The notes beneath the pieces are model-generated. The model did no database searches. It saw only the letters and a list, made by a program, of their open reading frames with translations, and had not been told where the DNA came from. The position numbers and the translations under genes were made by a program. Shown here piece after piece: positions 42,455 to 49,575 of a stretch of DNA of 64,000 nucleotides. Positions within the stretch are counted from its first letter, which is position 1. Each line of letters opens with the position of its first letter. The stretch covers positions 179,607 to 243,606 of the forward strand of contig CAVPCU010000003.1 in assembly GCA_963702575.1 (NCBI GenBank). The letters run 5' to 3'. Origin of the DNA: VRUE01 sp963702575 (GTDB lineage Bacteria > Actinomycetota > Thermoleophilia > Solirubrobacterales > 70-9).

Positions 42455-42596
42455 GGAGGCCGATGTGCCTCTGCGGGAATGTCGCCGAAGGCGGCGAAAT
42501 GCAATCTGGTCAATGCGCGGCGCAGCCGCGCTCCTCCATCGTCGCTAAGCGCGAAGCGCGTGCGACATCAATTCCCGCGGAGGCGCATCGGCCTCC
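42455..42596. repeat. F2 palindromic repeat, right copy
   Basis: A 142-bp element with 26-bp terminal inverted repeats (42455-42480 and 42571-42596, starting GGAGGCCGATG), differing at two positions that would be G-U pairs in plus-strand RNA. The interior (GAATGTCGCCGAAGG, AAATGCAATCTG, GCGCGGCGCAGCCGCGCTCC, AAGCGCGAAGCGCGTGCGAC) matches the left copy reversed. It ends 14 bases before the map stop. Confidence 0.88.
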
Positions 42597-42610
42597 CTCG
42601 CCGCTGGGGG

Positions 42611-43378
42611 CTACTCGTCCTCGTGCCAGGGGGTGAGGATGCGGGGGCCGTCCGCGGTCACGGCGATCGTGAACTCGAAGTGGGCGGCCAGCGAGCCGTC
42701 CTGGGAGTAGACGGCCCAGCCGTCGTCGCCCATCTGGACGAGCGGGCCGCCGGCGTTGACCATCGGCTCGATCGCCAGCACCGTGCCGACCTCGAGCTCG
42801 GGCCCGCGGCCGGGCTCGCCGAAGTTGGGCACCTGCGGATCCTCGTGCATCTCGCGGCCGATGCCGTGGCCGACGAGCGTGCGGATGATCGAGAGGCCCT
42901 CGATCTCGACGCTGCGCTGGATCGCCGCCGAGACGTCGCCCAGGTGGTTGCCCGGCCGCATCTGCTCGGCGCCGGCGAAGAGCGCCGCCCTGGTCACGTC
43001 GAGCAGCTTGCGCGCGCCCGGATCGATCCCGCCGATCGGCACCGTGATCGCCGCGTCGGCGACCCAGCCGTCCTTGATCACGCCGACGTCGATCGAGAGC
43101 ACGTCGCCGCGCTTCAGCGCGTAGGGGCCAGGGATGCCGTGCACGACCATCGAGTTCGGCGAGGCGCAGATCGACCCCGGGAAGCCACGGTAGCCCTTGA
43201 AGGCGGGCTCGGCCCCCTGCGAGCGGATGAACTTCTCCGCCGCCTCGTCGAGCTCCTTGGTGGTGACGCCCGGCCGCGCCTTGGCGGCGAGCATCCGCAT
43301 GCAGCGGGTGTGGACCTCGCCCGCAGCCGCCATCTTCTCGATCTGCTCGGGGGTCTTGCGGACGATCATCCGGTACAC
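42611..43378 (-). CDS. map: Methionine aminopeptidase, type I
   Basis: It removes N-terminal methionine from new proteins. The metal ligands are visible in SIDVGVIKDGWVADAA (two Asp), LVGHGIGREMHEDPQVPN (His), LAIEPMVNAG and HFEFTIAVT (two Glu). The 255 residues are a type I enzyme without a zinc-finger extension. GTG 43378 or the ATG three codons later is the start. It follows adk, as is normal, but infA does not follow it. Confidence 0.95.
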   Translation of the reverse strand: MYRMIVRKTPEQIEKMAAAGEVHTRCMRMLAAKARPGVTTKELDEAAEKFIRSQGAEPAFKGYRGFPGSICASPNSMVVHGIPGPYALKRGDVLSIDVGVIKDGWVADAAITVPIGGIDPGARKLLDVTRAALFAGAEQMRPGNHLGDVSAAIQRSVEIEGLSIIRTLVGHGIGREMHEDPQVPNFGEPGRGPELEVGTVLAIEPMVNAGGPLVQMGDDGWAVYSQDGSLAAHFEFTIAVTADGPRILTPWHEDE

Positions 43379-43399
43379 GCTAACCGCCTCCGGGCGAGA

Positions 43400-44077
43400 C
43401 TAGATTGCCTCGTCGGCTTCCAGCTTGAGCGTCGCCAGCGTGCGGCGCAGCTCCTCGCCGACGGCGTCGGGGGCGGCCGCGCCGTCGATCCGCCGCAGCA
43501 GGCTGCGGCCGTCGTAGAAGGAGACCAGCGGCTCGGTCTTCTCGTGATAGGTGTCGAGGCGGTGGCGGATCACCTCGGGCTCGTCGTCGTCGCGGACGAG
43601 GAGCTCGCTGCCGTCGACGTCGCACACCCCCTCCTCGGCCGGCGGGTTGAAATCGACGTGGAAGACGTGGCCGTTCTCGGCGCAGGTGCGCCGGCCGCCG
43701 AGCCGCCGGACGACCTCCTCGTCGGGGGCGTCGATCAGCAGCACCGAGGTCAGCTCCCTGCCCAACTCGGCGAGCTTCGCGTCGAGCGCCTCGGCCTGCG
43801 GGACGGTGCGCGGGAAGCCGTCGAGGATGAACCCGTCGGCCGCCTCGGCGGAGTCGATCCGCTCGGCGATCGCGCCGACGATCACCTCGTCGGGGACGAG
43901 GTCGCCGCGGTCCATGTACTCCTTCGCCGTCCTGCCCAGCTCCGTTTCGTCGCGAACCGCCGCGCGCAGGATGTCCCCGGTCGCGTAGTAAGGCAGTCGC
44001 AGCTCTTCCTGCAGCCGCTCGCCCTGCGTGCCCTTCCCGCTGCCGGGAGGGCCGAGAAGAACCAGGTTGAGCTCTAT
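43400..44077 (-). CDS. adk: Adenylate kinase
   Basis: It interconverts ATP, AMP and ADP. The P-loop LVLLGPPGSGKGTQGERL, the AMP site YATGDILR and FILDGFPRTVPQAE are clear, and the long LID is present with only two of the four zinc cysteines (CAENGH and GVCDVDG). No ATG, GTG or TTG lies in frame near the N-terminus. The plausible starts are the ATA overlapping the secY stop (44077, with GAGGGG 8 bases upstream) or CTG at 44065. Confidence 0.93.
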   Translation of the reverse strand: MELNLVLLGPPGSGKGTQGERLQEELRLPYYATGDILRAAVRDETELGRTAKEYMDRGDLVPDEVIVGAIAERIDSAEAADGFILDGFPRTVPQAEALDAKLAELGRELTSVLLIDAPDEEVVRRLGGRRTCAENGHVFHVDFNPPAEEGVCDVDGSELLVRDDDEPEVIRHRLDTYHEKTEPLVSFYDGRSLLRRIDGAAAPDAVGEELRRTLATLKLEADEAI

Positions 44078-45348
44078 TTGAGGAACCCCTCGTAGTTGCG
44101 CATCATCAGCTGCGCCTCCAGCTGCTTGACCGTGTCCAGCGCTACGCCGATCACGATCAGGATCGAGGTGCCGCCGAAGAAGAAGTTCGCCGAGGTCTGG
44201 TTGATCAGGATCGTCGGCAGGGCGGCCACCGCGCCGAGGTAGAGCGCCCCGGGGAAGGTCAGCCGCGAGAGGATGCGGTCCAGGTACTCCGCGGTCGGCC
44301 GGCCCGGGCGCACGCCGGGGATGAAGCCGCCGTATTTCTTCAGGTTGTCGGCCTGGTCGACCGGGTTGAAGGTGACCGCCGTGTAGAAGTAGGTGAAGAC
44401 GACGATGAAGAACACCTCGCCGACCACGTAGGCCCACCCGTTGGGGCTGAAGAAGGCGGCGAATTCGAGTGCGGCCGGCGTGTTCAGCATCTGGCCGATG
44501 GTCGGTGGGAAGGCCATGATCGAGGCGGCGAAGATGACCGGGATGACGCCGGCCATGTTGACCCGCAGCGGCAGGTAGGTCGAGCCGCCCGAGGTCATTT
44601 TCCGCCCGACGACGCGTTTCGCGTACTGCACCGGGATTCGCCGCTGCCCCTCCTGGACGAAGACGATCGCGACGATCACCGCGAGCGCGATGAAGGGCAT
44701 CATCACGACGAAGACCTGGTCGGGGTTGGTCCACCAGGCTTCGAGGCCGCCGGGGATGCGGGAGACGATCGAGGCGAAGATCATCAGCGAGATGCCGTTG
44801 CCGATGCCGCGCTGGGTGATCAGCTCGCCGAACCACATCAGCAGCGTGCAGCCAGCGGTCAGGCAGATCACGATCAGCAGGACTTTGGCGCCGCTGAGGC
44901 TGGCGAGGAGGTTGCCGGCGCCGGCCTGGCCGCCGAAGGAGCGGAAGAGGAGGACGTAGCCGAAGGACTGGGCGAAGGCCAGGCCGACGGTCAGGTAGCG
45001 CGTGTACTGGGTGATCTTCTGCTGCCCGACCTCGCCCTCTTTCTGCAGTTTCTCCAGCGAGGGGACGACCACCGTCAGCAGCTGCAGGATGATCGAGGCG
45101 GTGATGTAGGGCATGATCCCCAGCGCGAACAGCGAGAGCCGCGAGAGGCCGCCGCCGGAGAAGAGGTTGAGGAAGCCGAGGATGTTGCTGCCGGCGAAGT
45201 TGTTCTGCAGTTCCTTGACCGCGTTGACGTCGACCCCGGGCGCGGGGATGTAGGCGCCCAACCGGTAGAGCGCCAGCATCGCCGCCGTGAAGGCGAGCTT
45301 CTTGCGGATGTCCGCGACGCTGAAAGCGTTCGCAATAGTTCTGAGCAT
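44074..45348 (-). CDS. secY: Protein translocase subunit SecY
   Basis: The channel of the Sec translocon: 424 residues with ten transmembrane helices. The signatures are ALYRLGAYIPAPGV, FALGIMPYITASIILQLL (plug and helix 2 region) and the cytosolic loops EGQRRIPVQYAKRVVGRK and KKYGGFIPGVRPG. Its start overlaps the rplO stop by one base, and its stop overlaps the probable adk start. Confidence 0.97.
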   Translation of the reverse strand: MLRTIANAFSVADIRKKLAFTAAMLALYRLGAYIPAPGVDVNAVKELQNNFAGSNILGFLNLFSGGGLSRLSLFALGIMPYITASIILQLLTVVVPSLEKLQKEGEVGQQKITQYTRYLTVGLAFAQSFGYVLLFRSFGGQAGAGNLLASLSGAKVLLIVICLTAGCTLLMWFGELITQRGIGNGISLMIFASIVSRIPGGLEAWWTNPDQVFVVMMPFIALAVIVAIVFVQEGQRRIPVQYAKRVVGRKMTSGGSTYLPLRVNMAGVIPVIFAASIMAFPPTIGQMLNTPAALEFAAFFSPNGWAYVVGEVFFIVVFTYFYTAVTFNPVDQADNLKKYGGFIPGVRPGRPTAEYLDRILSRLTFPGALYLGAVAALPTILINQTSANFFFGGTSILIVIGVALDTVKQLEAQLMMRNYEGFLK

Positions 45349-45857
45349 TACGGCTCCAGAGTGTGACAGGAACCGCCGGCAGCCTCGATCTTCTCTTTGG
45401 CCGCGGCGCTGAAGGCGTGCGCATGCACCTCGAGCTTCTTCGAGATCTCGCCGCGGGCGAGGACCTTGACCGGGTCCCTCCGCGTCGCCAGCCCCTTCTC
45501 CTTGAGCGTGCCGGGATTCACCTCGGCGCCGGCGTCGAAGCGCTGCTCGAGGTCGCCGACGTTGACCGGCTGGCTCGTGGTCCTGAAGTTCTCGAACGGC
45601 ATCGACTGCTTTTTGTGCGGCCCGCGCAGCTTTCGCATCCGCATGTGGATCGGGTTCTGCCCGCCCTCATACCCAGCCTTCCGCTTCGCACCCGACCGCG
45701 ACCCGGCCCCCTTGTGCCCGCGCCCCGAGGTCTTCCCAAGCCCAGAGCCCTCGCCCCGACCCAGCCGCTTCCGCGGCTTTTTCGACCCAGGCTTCGGCCG
45801 CAAGTTATGCAGCCCAATCTCCTCCGACCGCGAGGTCTCTTTGGCCTTCTCAGCCAC
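45348..45857 (-). CDS. rplO: 50S ribosomal protein L15
   Basis: The 169-residue L15 has the glycine-rich N-terminus LGRGEGSGLGKTSGRGHKG and the C-terminal KLEVHAHAFSAAAKEKIEAAGG. A 15-residue charged lead (MAEKAKETSRSEEIG) precedes the usual start. The GTG start overlaps the rpmD stop. Confidence 0.97.
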   Translation of the reverse strand: MAEKAKETSRSEEIGLHNLRPKPGSKKPRKRLGRGEGSGLGKTSGRGHKGAGSRSGAKRKAGYEGGQNPIHMRMRKLRGPHKKQSMPFENFRTTSQPVNVGDLEQRFDAGAEVNPGTLKEKGLATRRDPVKVLARGEISKKLEVHAHAFSAAAKEKIEAAGGSCHTLEP

Positions 45858-46029
45858 CGTCGACCTCGATCAGATGAGAAACCACCCGAAGCTGCCCCTG
45901 CAACTGCGGACTGTCCTTCCGCTCCACAGCCTTCCCAATCCGCCCGAGCCCAAGCGCAGCCAACGTAGCTTTCTGGCTGGGATTGCTGCCATTCGCAGAC
46001 CGAACCTGCTGAATCTTGACCGCGCTCAC
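45850..46029 (-). CDS. rpmD: 50S ribosomal protein L30
   Basis: A 59-residue L30 (GTG start): MSAVKIQQVRSANGSNPSQK then TLAALGLGRIGKAVERKDSP, with the conserved GLG-(K/R)-(I/M)-G-(K/R) motif. Its start overlaps the rpsE stop as GTGA and its end overlaps rplO, so it is fixed between them by coupling. Confidence 0.94.
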   Translation of the reverse strand: MSAVKIQQVRSANGSNPSQKATLAALGLGRIGKAVERKDSPQLQGQLRVVSHLIEVDGG

Positions 46030-46706
46030 GAAGCTCCCTCAGCTTTCGGGGCCTCCGCCTCTGCGGCCTCTGCCTCCGCGGGTGGCGTGGGGGTGGGTTC
46101 CCCCTCCGCTGCTTGCGAGGAGGGGGTGCCCTCCCCCGCGACAGGACCCGCGGCCAGGTGCTCTGAAGTCTCGGCCTTTTGAACTCCCAAGACCTGAGCG
46201 ACCGTAAGCCCCCGCAGCTCGGCAACCTCCTCGGGCCTACGAAGTCGAACCAGCCCGTCCATCGTCGCCTTGACCACGTTGATCGGGTTCTGCGTCCCAA
46301 GGCTTTTCGTAAGCACGTCGCGAACGCCGCCAAGCTCGAGCACGGCGCGAACGCCGCCGCCGGCGATCACGCCGGTACCGGGGCTGGCCGGCCGCAGCAC
46401 GACGTGCCCGGCCCCGTAGCGCCCGACGATCTTGTGGGTCAGCGTCTGCCCGTATTTGGGCACCCGGATGAGGCTCTTGCGGGCGTTCTCGACCGCCTTC
46501 TGGATCGCCAGCGGCACCTCGCGCGCCTTGCCGTAGCCGATCCCGACCACGCCCTCTTCGTCGCCGACGGCGACGAGGGCGGTGAAGGAGAACCGCCGAC
46601 CGCCCTTGACCACCTTGGCGACGCGGTTGATCTCGATCACCCGCTCCTGGAGATCCAGCCCGCGCGGGCTGACGGTCTCCACGTTGGTCATGTCCATGCC
46701 CTTCAT
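46026..46706 (-). CDS. rpsE: 30S ribosomal protein S5 with acidic C-terminal extension
   Basis: The S5 core spans about residues 12-180 (ERVIEINRVAKVVKGGRRFS, GYGKAREVPLAIQKAVENA, RPASPGTGVIAGGGVRAVLE). Residues 185-226 are an extra acidic, Ala/Glu/Pro-rich tail. Residues 185-210 (AAGPVAGEGTPSSQAAEG...) are encoded by a copy of the F1 palindromic element. The usual S5 is 160-200 residues. The tail probably projects from the solvent side of the 30S subunit. Confidence 0.96.
   Translation of the reverse strand: MKGMDMTNVETVSPRGLDLQERVIEINRVAKVVKGGRRFSFTALVAVGDEEGVVGIGYGKAREVPLAIQKAVENARKSLIRVPKYGQTLTHKIVGRYGAGHVVLRPASPGTGVIAGGGVRAVLELGGVRDVLTKSLGTQNPINVVKATMDGLVRLRRPEEVAELRGLTVAQVLGVQKAETSEHLAAGPVAGEGTPSSQAAEGEPTPTPPAEAEAAEAEAPKAEGAS
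46076..46153. repeat. F1 palindromic element inside rpsE
   Basis: A 78-bp element with outer arms CCGCGGGT/ACCCGCGG and inner stem CCCCCTCC/GGAGGGGG around GCTGCTTGCGA. On the coding (minus) strand it is read in frame as AAGPVAGEGTPSSQAAEGEP and onward. It aligns along its whole length with the intergenic copy after bioA and with the copy in rplE. Confidence 0.85.
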
Positions 46707-46728
46707 GCCTGGCCTCCGGTCATGCCCA

Positions 46729-47082
46729 TTAGAAAATCAGACCCTTCTCTCTCGCGCCTTCTGCCAAAGCCTTGACGCGGCCGTGGAACTGGTAGCCGCC
46801 GCGGTCGAAGACGCAGCTCGCCACGCCGGCGGCCTTGGCGCGCTCGGCGAGCAGCTCGCCGGCGCGCTTCGCCTGGGCGCTTGCGGTGAGCTTGCGCAAC
46901 TCGGGCTCGGTCCAGTTGACCGCAGCCAGCGTGCGCCCGGCGGAGTCGTCGACGAGCTGGGCGAAGACGCCGCGGTTGGAGCGGTAGACGGAGAGGCGCG
47001 GGCGCTCGGCGCTGCCGACGATGCGGGCGCGGACGCGGCGGCGGCGGCGCAGGCGCGCCTGGCGCTTGGTGACGACGGTCAA
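46729..47082 (-). CDS. rplR: 50S ribosomal protein L18
   Basis: A 117-residue 5S rRNA-binding protein. RRRRVRARIVGSAERPRLSVYRSNRGVFAQLVDD and GYQFHGRVKALAEGAREKGL are typical. The start is TTG, with AAAGGAG about 8 bases upstream. That ribosome-binding site lies within the left arm of the long F3 hairpin, so translation could be sensitive to folding of the spacer. Confidence 0.95.
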   Translation of the reverse strand: MTVVTKRQARLRRRRRVRARIVGSAERPRLSVYRSNRGVFAQLVDDSAGRTLAAVNWTEPELRKLTASAQAKRAGELLAERAKAAGVASCVFDRGGYQFHGRVKALAEGAREKGLIF

Positions 47083-47083
47083 T

Positions 47084-47241
47084 GCCCACTCCTTTCCGCA
47101 GAGTGCGACTCAGCCGAGCGAAAACCAAGCTGGGCAAGGACGCAGGGTGCAGCCTTTGCTGGTTGCAAAGGCAAACCCGAGGACGAAGATCCAGCGCCGG
47201 TTTGCAGCCGGCTGAGGCGTGCTATGCGGGAAGGAGTGGGC
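47084..47241. repeat. F3 repeat copy b with 33-bp arms, rplF-rplR spacer
   Basis: Arms at 47084-47116 and 47209-47241 are complementary at 28 of 33 positions. They enclose a 91-bp core (47118-47208) with the shared F3 blocks and a CCTTTGC/GCAAAGG hairpin. The left arm contains the rplR ribosome-binding site; the right arm ends one base before the rplF stop codon. The usual rplF-rplR gap is a few bases, so this is an insertion. Confidence 0.82.
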
Positions 47242-47242
47242 G

Positions 47243-47776
47243 TTAGGCTCTCTTGCCCACCTTGCGCAGGACGTGCTCGTCGCGGTAGCGGATGCCCTTG
47301 CCCTTGTAGGGCTCGGGCGGGCGCCGCTTGCGGATGTCGGCGGCGACCTGGCCGACCAGCTGCTTGTCGATCCCGCGGACGACGATCTCGGTCGGCTGCG
47401 GAACCTCGAAATCGATCCCCTCCGGCGCCTCGACCGAGACCGGGTGCGAGTAGCCCAGCGCCAGCTCGAGGTTCTTGCCTTTCAGCGCCGCGCGGTAGCC
47501 GACGCCCTGGATCTCCAGCCGCTTCTCGAAGCCCTCGGTGACGCCCTCGACCATGTTCGCGATCAGGCTGCGCGTCAACCCGTGCAGGGCGCGGTGCTCG
47601 CCGCGGTCGGTCGGCCGGGCGACGGTGATCGTGCCGTTCTCCTGGGCGACCGTCATCGCGCTCGAGAGCTCCTGGCTCAGCTCGCCCTTCGGCCCCTTGA
47701 CGGCGACGCGCCCAGGGGCGACCTCGACCGTGACGGCCTCGGGCACCGCGATCGGCTTTCTCCCGATGCGAGACAT
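47243..47776 (-). CDS. rplF: 50S ribosomal protein L6
   Basis: The 177-residue L6 begins MSRIGRKPIAVPEAVTVEVA and contains the two L6 folds, ending PPEPYKGKGIRYRDEHVLRK, the L6 signature. Length is standard. It lies 4 bases downstream of rpsH. Confidence 0.97.
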   Translation of the reverse strand: MSRIGRKPIAVPEAVTVEVAPGRVAVKGPKGELSQELSSAMTVAQENGTITVARPTDRGEHRALHGLTRSLIANMVEGVTEGFEKRLEIQGVGYRAALKGKNLELALGYSHPVSVEAPEGIDFEVPQPTEIVVRGIDKQLVGQVAADIRKRRPPEPYKGKGIRYRDEHVLRKVGKRA

Positions 47777-47780
47777 CAGA

Positions 47781-48176
47781 TCACCATACGTAGGCGACGA
47801 CCTCGCCGCCGACGCCCTTCTGCTTCGCTTCGTGGCCGGTCATCACGCCGACCGAGGTGCTGACGATCGCCGTGCCGGTGCCGCCGTCGACCCGCGGCAC
47901 CTGGTTGTGGTCGACGTAGCGCCGCCGCCCGGGGCGCGAGATCCGTTTCATCCCGAGGATCACCGGACGGCGATCCTCGGTGTACTTGAGGCGGATCTCG
48001 ATCTCCTCGCCGACCCTCGCCTGCTTGCGGGCGAAGTCGGTGATGTAGCCCTGCTCCTTGAGGATGCGGGACATCTCCTCCTTCAGCCGCGAGGCGGGGA
48101 TCCTGACCTCGTCTTGTCCGGCGCCGATGGCGTTGCGGATCCGGGTCAGGTAATCGGCTATCGGGTCGGTCAGCAT
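47781..48176 (-). CDS. rpsH: 30S ribosomal protein S8
   Basis: A 131-residue S8: DPIADYLTRIRNAIGAGQDEV at the start and the C-terminal signature GTGTAIVSTSVGVMTGHEAKQKGVGGEVVAYVW. S8 binds 16S rRNA helix 21 and represses the spc operon in E. coli; no such leader site was looked for here. Confidence 0.97.
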   Translation of the reverse strand: MLTDPIADYLTRIRNAIGAGQDEVRIPASRLKEEMSRILKEQGYITDFARKQARVGEEIEIRLKYTEDRRPVILGMKRISRPGRRRYVDHNQVPRVDGGTGTAIVSTSVGVMTGHEAKQKGVGGEVVAYVW

Positions 48177-48186
48177 CGTCTCGTCC

Positions 48187-48372
48187 TCACCAGCTCGACT
48201 TGGTCATCCCGGGGATGTACCCCTCGTGCGCCGCCTCGCGCAGGCAGATCCGGCAGAGGCCGAACTTGCGGAAGTAGCCGCGCGGCCGCCCACAACGACG
48301 ACAACGGTGGTACTCGCGCGACTTGAACTTCTGCTTGCGCGACTGCTTGACCTTCATAGAAGTCTTAGCCAT
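48187..48372 (-). CDS. rpsN: 30S ribosomal protein S14, type Z
   Basis: A 61-residue zinc-binding S14: MAKTSMKVKQSRKQKFKSRE then CRRCGRPRGYFRKFGLCRIC, giving the CXXC-X12-CXXC zinc site, and a final GMTKSSW. The start overlaps the end of rplE by 8 bases, so the two are translationally coupled. Confidence 0.96.
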   Translation of the reverse strand: MAKTSMKVKQSRKQKFKSREYHRCRRCGRPRGYFRKFGLCRICLREAAHEGYIPGMTKSSW

Positions 48373-49234
48373 CAGATTTCTCCTCCTCAGCTTTCCCAGC
48401 TTGGGCCTTCTCGGCGTCCCCCGACCCGGCCTCGTCCGCGGGTGGCGTGGAGGTGGGTTCCCCCTCCTGCGAGGAGGGGGTGCCCTCCTCCGCGACAGGA
48501 CCCGCGGCCGGGGGCTTCTCGTATGCCTCCGGGTTCTCCTCTTTGAGCTGCTCCAGCGCGGCCTGCTCGGCCTCGGCCCGCAGTCGGGCCTCCTCCTTGC
48601 GCTTCTCCTCCTCGGCCGCGGCCTCCGCCTCGAGGTCGGCCCCACCGGGCCGGCCCTCTTTGGCGAACGGCATGCCTAGCCGCAGCAGCAGCTCGAAGGC
48701 CTCCTCGTCGGTCGGCGCCGAGGTCGCGATCGTCACGTCGAGGCCGCGCACCTCGTCGATCGAGTCGTAGTCGATTTCGGGGAAGATCAGCTGCTCCTTG
48801 ATGCCCATCGAGTAGTTGCCGCGGCCGTCGAAGGAGCGCGGGTTTAGCCCGCGGAAGTCGCGGATGCGGGGCACGGCGATCGAGGTCAGGCGGTCGAGGA
48901 ACTCCCACATGCGGGCCCGGCGCAGCGTCACCGAGACGCCGACCGGCATCCCCTCGCGCACCTTGAAGGAGGCGATCGACTTGCGCGCCCGCCGCACGCT
49001 CGGCTGCTGGCCGGCGATCGTCGCCAGCTGGCCCTGCGCGGCCTCGAACAGTTTGGCGTTCTGGCGAGCCTCGCCGACGCCCATGTTGAGGACGATCTTC
49101 TGCAGGCGCGGCGCCTGCATCGGCGTCGAGTAGCCGAAGCGCTCGATCAGCGCCGGTTTGACCTCCTGCTCGTAGCGCTCGCGCAGCCGCGGCGGCGGCG
49201 CGGCCTGCGACTGGGTGGCGGTCGCCGCCTCCAT
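48365..49234 (-). CDS. rplE: 50S ribosomal protein L5 with ~95-residue C-terminal extension
   Basis: The L5 core is at about residues 17-195 (VLNMGVGEARQNAKLFEAA, VTLRRARMWEFLDRL, NYSMGIKEQLIFPEI). A long charged tail follows: a Glu/Arg/Ala helix (residues 200-236) and then an acidic, proline-containing segment. Residues 243-266 (AAGPVAEEGTPSSQEGEPTS...) come from an F1 element. L5 is normally about 180 residues, so this 289-residue form is one of the longest expected. Confidence 0.95.
   Translation of the reverse strand: MEAATATQSQAAPPPRLRERYEQEVKPALIERFGYSTPMQAPRLQKIVLNMGVGEARQNAKLFEAAQGQLATIAGQQPSVRRARKSIASFKVREGMPVGVSVTLRRARMWEFLDRLTSIAVPRIRDFRGLNPRSFDGRGNYSMGIKEQLIFPEIDYDSIDEVRGLDVTIATSAPTDEEAFELLLRLGMPFAKEGRPGGADLEAEAAAEEEKRKEEARLRAEAEQAALEQLKEENPEAYEKPPAAGPVAEEGTPSSQEGEPTSTPPADEAGSGDAEKAQAGKAEEEKSDG
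48436..48507. repeat. F1 palindromic element inside rplE
   Basis: A 72-bp element with outer arms CCGCGGGT/ACCCGCGG and inner stem CCCCCTCCT-GCG-AGGAGGGGG. The loop is 8 bases shorter than in the rpsE copy, but the inner stem stays perfect. It is read in frame as AAGPVAEEGTPSSQEGEPTS on the coding strand. Confidence 0.85.
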
Positions 49235-49575
49235 CAGATGCTCACCCCGCTGCGTTTCGAGTAGCGCTCGCGCTTGCCGCCTTTGTCGCGGCGCACGCCG
49301 ACGCGCGTCGGCTTGTTGTCTTTGGGATCGAGCAGCATCACGTTGGAGACGTGGATCGGCCCCTCCTTGTCGACGATCCCGCCGAGCTGGGAGCCGGCTT
49401 TCTGGACGTCCTGGCTGGGACGGGCTTTTTCGTGACGCTTGACCATGTTGAGGCCCTCGACGAAAACCCGGTCCTTCCGAGGCTCGGTTCTGAGCACGCG
49501 CCCGGTCTTGCCGGCGTCCTTGCCGCCGATCAGCTTGACCTGGTCGTCTTTGCGGATCTTCATCGCTTTCGCCAT
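49234..49575 (-). CDS. rplX: 50S ribosomal protein L24
   Basis: The 113-residue L24 has the KOW motif in IRKDDQVKLIGGKDAGKTGRVLRTEP and the following VEGLNMVKRHEKA and GGIVDKEGPIHVSNVMLLDP. The ATG start overlaps the rplN stop by one base, and its stop touches the rplE start. Length is normal. Confidence 0.97.
   Translation of the reverse strand: MAKAMKIRKDDQVKLIGGKDAGKTGRVLRTEPRKDRVFVEGLNMVKRHEKARPSQDVQKAGSQLGGIVDKEGPIHVSNVMLLDPKDNKPTRVGVRRDKGGKRERYSKRSGVSI

Noticed and set aside
41650..42596. F2 pair as an insertion sequence
   Set aside because: No transposase is encoded between or near the repeats. It can only be a non-autonomous element or a folded repeat.
46076..46153. F1 copies as ordinary transcription terminators
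   Set aside because: Two full copies lie inside translated genes with essential genes downstream in the same operon, so termination there would be harmful.
46703..47137. Alternative minus-strand frame covering rplR
   Set aside because: It reads as arginine/proline-rich sequence without homology, while the overlapping frame is clearly L18.
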